Positions 16,997 through 25,812 of a DNA stretch of 64,000 bases are shown here, piece after piece. The translations under genes and the position numbers were made by a program. The first letter of the stretch is position 1. The number at the start of each line of letters is the position of its first letter. The stretch is from NCBI RefSeq assembly GCF_042096055.1, contig NZ_JBELMH010000006.1:1-64000 (forward strand), read 5' to 3'. This DNA is from Citreimonas sp042096055 (lineage in GTDB: Bacteria > Pseudomonadota > Alphaproteobacteria > Rhodobacterales > Rhodobacteraceae). Under the pieces are notes generated by a model. That model made no database searches. It saw only the letters and a program-made list of their open reading frames with translations, and was not told where the DNA came from.

Positions 16997-17865
16997 ACGA
17001 AGCGCGCCACGGCGCTCAACGTGGCGTCGGCCTCGGGCGCGTAGCCGTGGAACATCGGCCAGACATGCGGCCCGTGCGGGGCTTCCACCGCCTCGACGGT
17101 CGCGCCGAAGCCGCGCAGCCGGTCAACCATGCGGCGGGAATCGTCGCGCAGGATCTCGGTCGCGGACCAGTCGATGCGCACCGGCGGGCAGCCCGGAAAG
17201 TCGGCAAACAGCGGCGACAGGCGCGGATCGGCGGGATCGCCCTGCGGCAGGATGTAGTCGCGCACCTCCTCGACGCGGTCCACGGGCAGAAGCACCTCGG
17301 TCGCGGCGTTGTCGCGCAGGCTGTCGCCGCTGAGCGTGATGTCCGTCCAGGGCGACAGGGCGAAGGCGGCGGCGGGCAGCGTGGCGCGCTGGCACAGGGT
17401 CGCCAGCAGCGCCAGCGCCAGCCCGCCGCCGGCGGAATCGCCGCCCAGGACGATGTCGGCCGGCGCGAAGCCGGAGGCGATTAGCCCGTCCCACGCGGCG
17501 ACGGCGGCGTCGTACGCGGCGGGGTGCGGATGTTCGGGCGCCAAAGGATAGTCCGGTACTCGGATCTCGGTGCCGGTCATGCGGGACAGCCGGCCCAGCA
17601 TCGCGGCGTGCGTGCGCGGGCTGCCGGCGATGTAGCCGCCACCGTGGAAATAAAGGATCGCCCGGCCGGGCGTGACCGCGCCCGCGCTGATCCGGTCGGG
17701 TTCGCCCGCAACCGACACGTGCCGCAGGCCGGCGGGCGGGCGGAACATCAGCCGGGCGCCGGCCTCGAACTCGGCGCGGGCCTCGGCGGGGTCTGCCACG
17801 CGCTCCATCCGGCGCCGCGCCACGAGGCGCAGCTGCGTCTCGAGAGCGCGAAGCCGCAGTGTCAT
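16966..17865 (-). CDS. Alpha/beta hydrolase of the hormone-sensitive-lipase family
   Basis: Carboxylesterase-like protein of 299 residues. The oxyanion-hole motif HGGGYIAGSP and the nucleophile elbow VLGGDSAGGG are intact. The acid residue is a glutamate in SATEILRDDS, where many relatives have Asp, and the catalytic His is in HGPHVW near the C-terminus. No signal peptide is seen, so it is probably cytoplasmic. Its ATG overlaps the gshB stop (ATGA), so it is co-translated with glutathione synthetase. The substrate is unknown, probably a short-chain ester. Confidence 0.85.
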   Translation of the reverse strand: MTLRLRALETQLRLVARRRMERVADPAEARAEFEAGARLMFRPPAGLRHVSVAGEPDRISAGAVTPGRAILYFHGGGYIAGSPRTHAAMLGRLSRMTGTEIRVPDYPLAPEHPHPAAYDAAVAAWDGLIASGFAPADIVLGGDSAGGGLALALLATLCQRATLPAAAFALSPWTDITLSGDSLRDNAATEVLLPVDRVEEVRDYILPQGDPADPRLSPLFADFPGCPPVRIDWSATEILRDDSRRMVDRLRGFGATVEAVEAPHGPHVWPMFHGYAPEADATLSAVARFVQRSFAPTSR

Positions 17866-18797
17866 CCCAGCTTGGCCTCGATGGCCTCCCACAGGCGGCC
17901 GGCCACGTTGATGCCGTCGAAGCGCTCGAGCTCCTGGATGCCGGTGGGCGAGGTCACGTTGATCTCGGTCAGCCAGTCGCCGATCACGTCGATGCCGACG
18001 AAGACCTGTCCGTGCTCGCGCAGGCGGGGGCCTATGATCGAGCAGATCTCGCGGTCTCGATCCGTCAGCGCGACCTTCTCGGGGCGGCCGCCCACGTGCA
18101 TGTTGGAGCGCACCTCGCCCTCGGCGGGGACGCGATTGATCGCGCCCACGGCCTCGCCGTCGACGAGTATGACGCGCTTGTCGCCCTTGCTGACCGCGGG
18201 CAGGTATTTCTGCACGATCAGCGGCTCGCGCGAGAAGCCGGTGAAGAGTTCGTGCAGCGACGACAGGTTGCGATCGCCGGTCTCCAGACGGAACACGCCC
18301 GCGCCGCCGTTGCCGTAGAGCGGCTTGAGGATGATGTCGCCGTGTCGGTCGCGGAAGGCCTTGAGCGTCGCCAGGTCGCGCGCGATGGCGGTGGGCGGCG
18401 TCAGCTCGGGAAAGTCGAGGACCAGCAGCTTCTCGGGGAAGTTGCGCACCCAGAACGGATCGTTGACCACCAGCACCTTGCCCTTCAGGCGGTCCAGAAG
18501 GTGCGTCGTGGTGATGTAGTGCATGTCGAAGGGCGGGTCCTGGCGCAGCCAGATCACGTCGAAATCCGACAGGTTGACCACGCTGACCGGGTCCAGCACC
18601 GCCGGCTGTCCCTTGACGCGCTGGACCTTCATCCAGTGGCCGCGCGCGGTGATGCGGCCCTCTTCGTAGGCCAGCGCCTCGGGGCTGTAGTAGAACAGCT
18701 CGTGCCCGCGCGCCTGCGCCTCTTCGGCGATCCGGAACGTGCTGTCGGCGTCGATATTGACCCCGGTGATCGGGTCCATCTGGAAGGCGACCTTCAT
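17862..18797 (-). CDS. gshB: Glutathione synthetase
   Basis: ATP-grasp enzyme joining gamma-glutamylcysteine and glycine. The 311 residues begin MKVAFQMDPITGVNIDADST, a family hallmark, and include WLRQDPPFDMHYITTTHLLD, the ATP-grasp loop ILKPLYGNGGAGVFRL and the metal site INVTSPTGIQEL. The ATG at 18797 is chosen because it gives the standard N-terminus. The esterase gene is translationally coupled downstream, and yraN-rsmI lie upstream on the same strand. Confidence 0.97.
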   Translation of the reverse strand: MKVAFQMDPITGVNIDADSTFRIAEEAQARGHELFYYSPEALAYEEGRITARGHWMKVQRVKGQPAVLDPVSVVNLSDFDVIWLRQDPPFDMHYITTTHLLDRLKGKVLVVNDPFWVRNFPEKLLVLDFPELTPPTAIARDLATLKAFRDRHGDIILKPLYGNGGAGVFRLETGDRNLSSLHELFTGFSREPLIVQKYLPAVSKGDKRVILVDGEAVGAINRVPAEGEVRSNMHVGGRPEKVALTDRDREICSIIGPRLREHGQVFVGIDVIGDWLTEINVTSPTGIQELERFDGINVAGRLWEAIEAKLG

Positions 18798-18864
18798 GCG
18801 TATCCCCGCAACTGAACAGGTGGTCTTGATGGCGCAAGCGCGCGGCGCGCGCAATGGCGGCGGC

Positions 18865-19236
18865 TCAGGCCAGCGCGTTCTCGATCACGCGGACGGCGCC
18901 CTGCCCGTCGACCAGCGCCACGTCGAAGCGCATCTCGGTGAGCGTCCCGGCGGCGTGGGCGCCGGCATATTCCTCGGCCGCGGCGCAGAGCCGGGCGATC
19001 TGCCGCGGCCCCAGATGCGACAGCGCGCGGTCGAAATCGCGCGAGGTCTTCACCTCTACGAACACGATCGTGTCGCCGTCGCGCGCGATCAGATCGATCT
19101 CGCCGGCCCGGCCGCGCCAGCGGCGGGCGAGGACGGGCATACCGCGGCGTTCGTAGTCGCGCACGGCCGCGTCCTCGGCAGCAAGGCCGGCGTGATAGCC
19201 GGTGGTGCCGCGCGCACGGCGGTTGCCGGTGCTCAT
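18865..19236 (-). CDS. YraN/UPF0102-family endonuclease-like protein
   Basis: Small protein of 123 residues with a restriction-endonuclease-like fold. GLAAEDAAVRDYERRGMPVL opens the domain, and GEIDLIARDGDTIVFVEVKT carries the predicted catalytic D...E-x-K. Biological role is not established in the family. Its ATG overlaps the rsmI stop (ATGA). The set rsmI, yraN and, divergently, an LpoA-like gene repeats the yraL-yraM-yraN neighbourhood of enterobacteria. Confidence 0.88.
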   Translation of the reverse strand: MSTGNRRARGTTGYHAGLAAEDAAVRDYERRGMPVLARRWRGRAGEIDLIARDGDTIVFVEVKTSRDFDRALSHLGPRQIARLCAAAEEYAGAHAAGTLTEMRFDVALVDGQGAVRVIENALA

Positions 19237-20117
19237 GCGTCGCGCTCCGGCGTGTCGTCCTCGGCCGAGAGGCGCATTGCGGCCTGGTAGACCTGCCGCC
19301 GCTTGACGCCCAGCGCGCCCGAGACGCTGTCGGCGGCGTCGCGCACCGACATGGTGGTCAGCGCGTCGCGCAGCGCGTCCTCGATCGCGGTGTCGCCGAC
19401 TTCGGTCGGGGTGCCGCGCCCGACCAGCACGACGATCTCGCCCTTGGCGGGCGCGTCGGCGTAGTGGGCGGCCAGCGTGTCGAGCGTGCCGCCGCGCAGC
19501 TCCTCGAACTTCTTGGTGATCTCGCGGCAGACGGCGGCCTCGCGCGCGCCGCCCAGTACGGCGGCGGCGTCGGTCAGCATTGCGTCTAGGCGCCGGGGCG
19601 ATTCGTAGAACACCAGCGTGCCGGGGATGGCCGCGACCTCCTCGAGTGCGCGGCGGCGGGCCTTGGCGGCGTTAGGCAGGAAGCCCGCGAAGAAGAACCG
19701 GTCGGTCGGCAGCCCCGCCATTGTCAGCGCCGCGACCACGGCCGAGGCGCCGGGCGCGGTGGTCACCGCCAGCCCGTCCGCCCGCGCGGCGCGGGCGAGG
19801 TCGAAGCCCGGGTCGGAAATCGTCGGCGTGCCGGCCTCGGACATGTAGGCGACGGCGCGGCCGGCGGCGATCTCGGCCAGCAGGCGGGGGCGCATCTTGG
19901 CGCCGTTGTGCTCGTGGTAGGACAGCAGCGGACGGTCGGCGAGGTCGATGCCGTGCAGCTGCGCCAGCCGCCGAAGGCTGCGCGTGTCCTCGGCCGCGAG
20001 CACGTCGGCCGCGCGCAGAATGTCCAGCGCGCGCAACGTGATGTCGCGCGCGTTGCCGATCGGCGTCGCCACCAGGTAAAGCCCCGCGGAAAGCCGCCTT
20101 TCGTCCGGATTCGTCAT
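19233..20117 (-). CDS. rsmI: 16S rRNA 2'-O-methyltransferase RsmI (C1402)
   Basis: Tetrapyrrole-methylase-fold enzyme that 2'-O-methylates C1402 in the decoding centre of 16S rRNA. The 294 residues begin with LSAGLYLVATPIGNARDIT and contain LAAEDTRSLRRLAQLHGI, YMSEAGTPTISDPG and GLPTDRFFFAGFLP, the usual RsmI blocks. A short C-terminal extension includes a helix rich in charged residues. It is divergent from the LpoA-like gene across an 87-bp gap and coupled to yraN. Confidence 0.97.
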   Translation of the reverse strand: MTNPDERRLSAGLYLVATPIGNARDITLRALDILRAADVLAAEDTRSLRRLAQLHGIDLADRPLLSYHEHNGAKMRPRLLAEIAAGRAVAYMSEAGTPTISDPGFDLARAARADGLAVTTAPGASAVVAALTMAGLPTDRFFFAGFLPNAAKARRRALEEVAAIPGTLVFYESPRRLDAMLTDAAAVLGGAREAAVCREITKKFEELRGGTLDTLAAHYADAPAKGEIVVLVGRGTPTEVGDTAIEDALRDALTTMSVRDAADSVSGALGVKRRQVYQAAMRLSAEDDTPERDA

Positions 20118-20204
20118 TGGACCCCTACGTGCAACCGGCTATGATCGAGCCGCGTTTACATGTGGCACGCCCATCCCATGACAAACAACGAGGGAGTTTC
20201 CCCC

Positions 20205-21374
20205 ATGCCCGCCCTGCCCTTCCCGCTGCGCAGGCTGCTGCGCCCGCTTGCAGCCCTTGCCGCGGCCGCGACGATCGCCGCCTGCGACGTCGCGCTTCCC
20301 GAGACCTCGGGCCAGACGGGCGGCCCCGCGTCCTCCGGCCAGCCGGTGCAGGTGGCGCTTCTGGTGCCGCGCAGCGACGCGAGTGCCGGCTCGATCGCCG
20401 TGGCGCTGGAAAACGCGACGCGCATGGCGATCGCCGACAACCCGGGCAGCCGGATCGACCTGCGGGTCTACGACACCGCCGGGAACGCGTCGACCGCCGC
20501 CGCGCGCGCGCAGCAGGCCGTCGACGAGGGCGCGGACGTCATCCTCGGGCCGCTCTACGGCGAGGCGGCGAACGCCGCGGGCCTTGCGGTGGCCGACGAG
20601 GGCGTGAACGTGCTGAGCTTCTCGAACAACCCGTCGATCGCGGGCGGCAACGTCTTCGTGCTGGGCACCACCTTCGACAACACGGCGCAGCGGCTGCTGA
20701 CCTATGCCGCAAGCCAGGGGCGCGACAGCGTCGTCGTCGTGCACTCCGACGACGTGCCGGGCCAGGTGGGCCGCGTCGCGGCCGAACGCGCAGCCGCGCG
20801 TGCAGGGCTGAACGTCATCGCCTCAGAGGGCTACCCCCTGTCGGTCGAGGGCGTCGCCGCCACCGCGCAGCGCGCCCGTGCCTCGGCCGAGGCGGGTGCC
20901 GACACGGTGTTCATCACCACCGACGCCACCAACGCGGCCATGCCGATGCTGCTGCAGATGCTGCCGGAAAACGGCCTAGCGCCCGCGAAGGTGCAGTATA
21001 TCGGCCTGACCCGCTGGGACGTGAAGCCCGAGCTTTACAACCTGCCCGGCGCGCGCGGCGCGTGGTTCGCCGTGCCCGACCGCAGCCGCCAGTCCGGGTT
21101 CGAGGGGCGCTACGCCCAGACCTACGGCAGCGCGCCGCACCCGCTGGCGGGTCTCGGCTACGACGGGATCTCGGCGATCGCGGCCAGCGCGTCGCGCAAC
21201 GGGGTCCCGGCCAGCGCGCTGACGCGGGGCAGCGGCTTCGACGGTGCGACGGGCCGGTTCCGGCTGGGCGCCGACGGCTCCAACCAGCGCGCACTCGCCG
21301 TGGCGAGCATCCAGAACGGACAGGTGATCATCGTTGACCCCGCTCCCAGCAGCCTCGGACGCGCCGGTTTCTGA
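20205..21374 (+). CDS. LpoA/YraM-like penicillin-binding-protein activator lipoprotein
   Basis: Probable outer-membrane lipoprotein of 389 residues with the leader MPALPFPLRRLLRPLAAL and lipobox TIAAC. The mature part has a periplasmic-binding-protein type I fold (VALLVPRSDASAGSIAVAL, VILGPLYGEAANAAGLAVAD), as in the C-terminal domain of LpoA, which activates PBP1A in E. coli. It lacks the N-terminal TPR half of enterobacterial LpoA. The ATG at 20205 follows AGGGAG; two upstream ATGs are less likely. The last 41 bp overlap the start of glnD. Confidence 0.82.
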   Translation: MPALPFPLRRLLRPLAALAAAATIAACDVALPETSGQTGGPASSGQPVQVALLVPRSDASAGSIAVALENATRMAIADNPGSRIDLRVYDTAGNASTAAARAQQAVDEGADVILGPLYGEAANAAGLAVADEGVNVLSFSNNPSIAGGNVFVLGTTFDNTAQRLLTYAASQGRDSVVVVHSDDVPGQVGRVAAERAAARAGLNVIASEGYPLSVEGVAATAQRARASAEAGADTVFITTDATNAAMPMLLQMLPENGLAPAKVQYIGLTRWDVKPELYNLPGARGAWFAVPDRSRQSGFEGRYAQTYGSAPHPLAGLGYDGISAIAASASRNGVPASALTRGSGFDGATGRFRLGADGSNQRALAVASIQNGQVIIVDPAPSSLGRAGF

Positions 21375-24135
21375 ACCGGCCGCACCGCGGCACCCTGACG
21401 ACCTCATCGCGCCGGCAGCCGATATCCTCGACCTGCCGGCGCTGCGTGAATCCCTGTTCGCGTCGCTGCCCGCCGGCGGCGACGAGATGGCGATCCGCCA
21501 GGCGACGGTGAAATGCCTGCGCGAGGCGGTCGAATCCGGCCGCGCCGCAATCGCCGAGGCCTTCGCGCGCGACCCCTTCGCCGCGCGGCGCACCACGCGG
21601 TCCTATCGCCACGTGGTCGATTGCGTCGTGCTGCTGACCTTCGAGATCGCGACCGAGCGGCTGCACCGCAAGCCGAACCCGACCGAGGGCGAACAGCTGG
21701 CCGTCGTGGCGGTCGGCGGCTACGGGCGGGGCGAAATGGCGCCGTTCTCGGACGTCGACCTGCTTTTCCTGACGCCCTACAAGATCACCGCCTGGGCCGA
21801 GAGCGTCATCGAGTCGATGCTCTACATCCTGTGGGACCTGAAGCTGAAGGTCGGGCACGCCTCGCGCACGGTGAAGGACTGCCTGCGGCTGGGGGCCGAG
21901 GATTTCACCATCCGCACCGCGCTGTTGGAGACCCGCTTCCTTGCGGGCCGCGAGGCGCTGGCAGACGAGCTCGACGCGCGGCTGTGGTCGGACCTGTTCG
22001 AGGGCACCGCGCGCGACTTCATCGCAGCCAAGCTGGAGGAACGCGACGCCCGGCACGTCAAGCAGGGCGAACGCTACATGGTCGAGCCCAACGTGAAGGA
22101 GGGCAAGGGCGGGTTGCGCGACCTGCAATCGCTGTTCTGGATCGCCAAGTACGTTCACCACGCCGACGACCCGGCCGAACTGATGCGAAAGGGGCTGTTC
22201 CGGCTCGAGGAATACGAGACCTTCGTCGCCGCCGAACGGTTCCTGTGGGCGGTGCGCTGCCACCTGCACCTGGCGTCCGGCCGCGCCAACGAGCAGCTGA
22301 CCTTCGACATGCAGGTCGAGATCGCCGCGCGCATGGGCTATTCCGATCGCCGCGGACGCCGGGCGGTCGAGCTTTTCATGCAGGACTATTTCCGCCACGC
22401 CACCGCGGTGGGCGACCTGACGCGCATCCTGCTGGCGGCCCTCGAGGCCGAGAACACCAAGGATGCGCCGCTGATCCTGCGGATCCTGAAGCGCCAGCCC
22501 CGCACCAAGCCCGGCTACCGGGTCGAGCGCAACCGCCTGGCCATCGTCGACGACGCGGCCTTCCTGTCGGACAAGCTGAACATGCTGCGCCTGTTCGAGG
22601 AGGCGCTGCGCACCGGGCTGCTGATCCACCCCGACGCGATGCGGCTGGTGAAGGCCAACCTGCACCTCATCGACCGCGAGCTGCGCGAAAGCCGCGAGGG
22701 CCGGCGCATCTTCCTCGACCTGCTGCTGAAGCACGGCAATCCCGAACGCGCCCTGCGCCGGATGAACGAGCTTGGCGTGCTGGCCGCCTTCATCCCGGAA
22801 TTCGCGCCGGTCGTGGCGATGATGCAATTCAACATGTACCACCACTACACGGTGGACGAGCACACCATCCAGTGCATCCGCACCCTGTCCGAGATCGAGC
22901 ACGGCGAACTGGAAGAAGAGCTGCCCGTCATCAGCCGCATCGTGGCCGACGGCGTGAACCGCAAGGTGCTGTACGTGGCGCTGCTGCTGCACGACATCGG
23001 CAAGGGCCAGGACGAGGACCACTCGGTCTTGGGTGCGCGCATCGCCCGCACGGTGGCGCCGCGGCTGGGGCTGAAGAAGGCCGACGTCGCGACAGTTGAA
23101 TGGCTGGTGCGCTACCACCTGCTGATGTCCGACATGGCGCAGAAGCGCGATATCGCCGACCCGCGCACGGTGCGCGACTTCGCCAAGGCGGTGCAGACGG
23201 TCGAGCGGCTGGACCTGCTGTCGGTGCTGACGGTCTGCGACATCCGCGGCGTGGGTCCGGGTGTCTGGAACAACTGGAAGGGCGCGCTGATCCGCGCGCT
23301 CTATCGCCAGACGCGCCGCGCGCTCGAGGACGGGATGGAGGCGCTCAACCGCGAGAACCGCGGGGCCGAGGCCAAGCGCCTGCTGCGCGAACGCCTCGCC
23401 GGCTGGGACGCGCGCGAGATCAAGACCGAGACGACGCGCCATTACGAACCCTACTGGCAGGGCCTGCACGTCACCGCGCACGAGGTCTTCGCCCGCCTGC
23501 TGCGCGACATCACCGCCGACGAGATCGGCATCGACATCCACCCCGACGAGGATCGCGATGCCACCCGCGTCTGCTTCGCCCTGCAGGATCACCCTGGCAT
23601 CTTCTCGCGCCTCGCGGGCGCGCTGGCGCTGTCGGGAGCGAACGTGGTCGACGCGCGCACCTTCACGACCAAGGACGGCTACGCCACCGCCGCGTTCTGG
23701 ATTCAGGACGAGGACGGCAGCCCCTACGACCCGCACCGCCTCGACCGCCTGCGCGAGACGATCCGCAAGACGCTCGCCGGCGAGGTCGTGGCCCGCAAGG
23801 CGATCGAGCCGAAGGAGAAGTTCCGCAAGCGCGAGCGCGCGTTCAGCGTGCCCACGTCGATCACCTTCGACAACGACGGGTCCGAGATCTTCACCATCAT
23901 CGAGGTCGACACCCGCGACCGGCGCGGGCTGCTCTACGACCTGACGCGCACGCTGGCCGCGCAGAACATCTACATCAACTCGGCGGTGATCGCGACCTAC
24001 GGAGAGCAGGTGGTCGACACGTTCTACGTCAAGGACATGTTCGGGCTGAAGCTGCATTCCGCGGTCAAGCGCGACCTGATCGAGAAGAAGCTGCGCGAGG
24101 CGATCGAGGCCGGCAAGGAGCGTGCGCGCAGCTGA
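21334..24135 (+). CDS. glnD: PII uridylyltransferase / uridylyl-removing enzyme GlnD
   Basis: Nitrogen sensor that uridylylates PII proteins when glutamine is low and removes UMP when it is high. The 933 residues contain the nucleotidyltransferase motif GGYGRGEMAPFSDVDLLFL (128-146), the HD hydrolase motif LLLHDIGKGQDEDHSVLGAR (His553-Asp554), and two C-terminal ACT domains (PGIFSRLAGALALSGANVVD and RRGLLYDLTRTLAAQNIYIN) that bind glutamine. The TTG start at 21334 lies inside the lpoA-like gene; an ATG at 21487 would still keep the catalytic motif but lose 51 residues. murJ follows. Confidence 0.95.
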   Translation: MTPLPAASDAPVSEPAAPRHPDDLIAPAADILDLPALRESLFASLPAGGDEMAIRQATVKCLREAVESGRAAIAEAFARDPFAARRTTRSYRHVVDCVVLLTFEIATERLHRKPNPTEGEQLAVVAVGGYGRGEMAPFSDVDLLFLTPYKITAWAESVIESMLYILWDLKLKVGHASRTVKDCLRLGAEDFTIRTALLETRFLAGREALADELDARLWSDLFEGTARDFIAAKLEERDARHVKQGERYMVEPNVKEGKGGLRDLQSLFWIAKYVHHADDPAELMRKGLFRLEEYETFVAAERFLWAVRCHLHLASGRANEQLTFDMQVEIAARMGYSDRRGRRAVELFMQDYFRHATAVGDLTRILLAALEAENTKDAPLILRILKRQPRTKPGYRVERNRLAIVDDAAFLSDKLNMLRLFEEALRTGLLIHPDAMRLVKANLHLIDRELRESREGRRIFLDLLLKHGNPERALRRMNELGVLAAFIPEFAPVVAMMQFNMYHHYTVDEHTIQCIRTLSEIEHGELEEELPVISRIVADGVNRKVLYVALLLHDIGKGQDEDHSVLGARIARTVAPRLGLKKADVATVEWLVRYHLLMSDMAQKRDIADPRTVRDFAKAVQTVERLDLLSVLTVCDIRGVGPGVWNNWKGALIRALYRQTRRALEDGMEALNRENRGAEAKRLLRERLAGWDAREIKTETTRHYEPYWQGLHVTAHEVFARLLRDITADEIGIDIHPDEDRDATRVCFALQDHPGIFSRLAGALALSGANVVDARTFTTKDGYATAAFWIQDEDGSPYDPHRLDRLRETIRKTLAGEVVARKAIEPKEKFRKRERAFSVPTSITFDNDGSEIFTIIEVDTRDRRGLLYDLTRTLAAQNIYINSAVIATYGEQVVDTFYVKDMFGLKLHSAVKRDLIEKKLREAIEAGKERARS

Positions 24136-24264
24136 TCCAGGCATCGCGCGGGCCGCTGCGGCGGCAATCCGCGCAAGCCGCCGACAAACGACCGGCGCCC
24201 CGCGCGGACAGCCTTCCCGGAGCGCGGGCTTCCGTCTAATCCATTGCGGAAAAGGGAGTCCGCC

Positions 24265-25812
24265 TTGAAACCTGTCCGCCTGCTCTCGGGCATTCTGACC
24301 GTGGGCGTCTGGACGATGCTCAGCCGCGTGCTGGGCGTCGTGCGCGAGATCATGATCCTGGCGCTGATCGGCCCCGGACCGGTGATGGACGCCTTCGTCG
24401 CCGCGTTCCGCCTGCCCAACATGTTCCGCCGCTTCTTCGCCGAGGGCGCGTTCAACGCCGCGTTCGTGCCGATGTTCTCGAAGAAGGTCGAGGCCGACGA
24501 GGCGCCGCTGGTCTTCGCGCGCGACGCGCTGAACGGGCTGGTCACGGTTCTGATGACGCTGACCGGCCTTGCGCTGGTCTTCATGCCGGCGCTGGTCTAC
24601 GCGACGGCGGGCGGCTTCGCGGGCGACGAACGCTTCGACCTGACCGTGGCCTTCGGGCGGATCATGTTCCCCTACATCCTGCTGATCTCGCTTTCGGCAA
24701 TGCTGTCGGGCGCGCTGAACGCCACCGGGCGCTTCGCCGCGGCAGCGGCGGCGCCGGTGCTGCTGAACGTGCTGGTGATCGCCGCGCTGGCGATCGCGCC
24801 GCACGTGGGCGGCGACGCGATCCTGTGGCTGATCTGGACCGTGCCGGTGGCGGGCGTGGCGCAGCTTGCGCTGGTCTGGGTCGCGGCCGAACGCGCGGGC
24901 CTGCGCATCCGCCCCGGCCGCCCGCGCCTGACGCCGGACATGAAGCGGCTGGTGGTCGTCGCCGTACCCGCCGCGCTGGCCGCGGGTGTCATGCAGGTGA
25001 ACCTGCTGGTGGGCCAGCTGGTCGCCAGCCATTTCGAGAAGGCCGTGGGCTGGCTCTACGCCGCCGACCGTCTGTATCAGCTGCCGCTGGGCGTGGTGGG
25101 CATCGCCATCGGCATCGTCCTGCTGCCCGAATTGTCGCGCCGTCTGAAGGCCGAGGACGAGGCCGGCGGCCGCGCCGCCCTGTCGCGCGCGGGCGAGCTG
25201 TCGCTGGCGCTGACGGTGCCCTGCGCGGTGGCGCTGATGGTGGTGCCGCTGCCGATCGTGTCGGTTCTGTTCCAGCGCGGCGCGACCGGCCCCGACGACG
25301 CGGCGGCGATCGCGCTGGCCGTGGCGATCTACGGTCTCGGGCTGCCCGCCTTCGTGTTGCAGAAGGTGCTGCAGCCGATCTTCTTCGCCCGCGAGGATAC
25401 CAAAAGCCCGTTCCGCTACGCGGTCGTGGCGATGGTCGTGAACGCCGCGCTCGCCATCGGGCTGGCGCCGGCGATCGGCTGGATCGCGCCTGCCATCGCG
25501 ACCACCGCGGCGGGCTGGATCATGGTCGCGCAGCTGTCGATCGGCGGCCGCCGCTTCGGCGAGGTGGCGCGCTTCGACTCGCGCTTCGGCGGGCGGCTGT
25601 GGCGGATCATCGCGGCTTCGGCGATCATGGGCGCCGCGCTGTGGGTCATGCAGCTGTGGCTGGGCGGCCTGCTGGCCACGCCCGGGTTGCGCTACGCGGC
25701 GCTGGCGATCCTGATCGGCGCCGGAGTCGTGGTCTACGCCATCGCGGGCCAGGCGACCGGCGCCTTCAACCTGGCCGAGATGCGCGCCACCTTCGCCCGG
25801 AGACGCGCATGA
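24265..25812 (+). CDS. murJ: Lipid II flippase MurJ
   Basis: MOP-superfamily inner-membrane protein that flips lipid II for peptidoglycan synthesis. It has 515 residues and about 14 helices. The N-terminus MKPVRLLSGILTVGVWTMLS and the segment AFRLPNMFRRFFAEGAFNAAF match the family; the latter holds the central-cavity arginines. The TTG at 24265 has AAGGGAG six bases upstream and gives the standard start, so it is preferred over TTG 24244. It follows glnD after 129 bp and its stop overlaps the next gene (ATGA). Confidence 0.96.
   Translation: MKPVRLLSGILTVGVWTMLSRVLGVVREIMILALIGPGPVMDAFVAAFRLPNMFRRFFAEGAFNAAFVPMFSKKVEADEAPLVFARDALNGLVTVLMTLTGLALVFMPALVYATAGGFAGDERFDLTVAFGRIMFPYILLISLSAMLSGALNATGRFAAAAAAPVLLNVLVIAALAIAPHVGGDAILWLIWTVPVAGVAQLALVWVAAERAGLRIRPGRPRLTPDMKRLVVVAVPAALAAGVMQVNLLVGQLVASHFEKAVGWLYAADRLYQLPLGVVGIAIGIVLLPELSRRLKAEDEAGGRAALSRAGELSLALTVPCAVALMVVPLPIVSVLFQRGATGPDDAAAIALAVAIYGLGLPAFVLQKVLQPIFFAREDTKSPFRYAVVAMVVNAALAIGLAPAIGWIAPAIATTAAGWIMVAQLSIGGRRFGEVARFDSRFGGRLWRIIAASAIMGAALWVMQLWLGGLLATPGLRYAALAILIGAGVVVYAIAGQATGAFNLAEMRATFARRRA

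Noticed and set aside
21328..25032. A 1234-codon minus-strand open frame antisense to glnD and murJ
   Set aside because: Both plus-strand genes have unmistakable motifs. The antisense frame is rich in Arg, His and Gln with no domain, as expected from the codon bias of high-GC genes.
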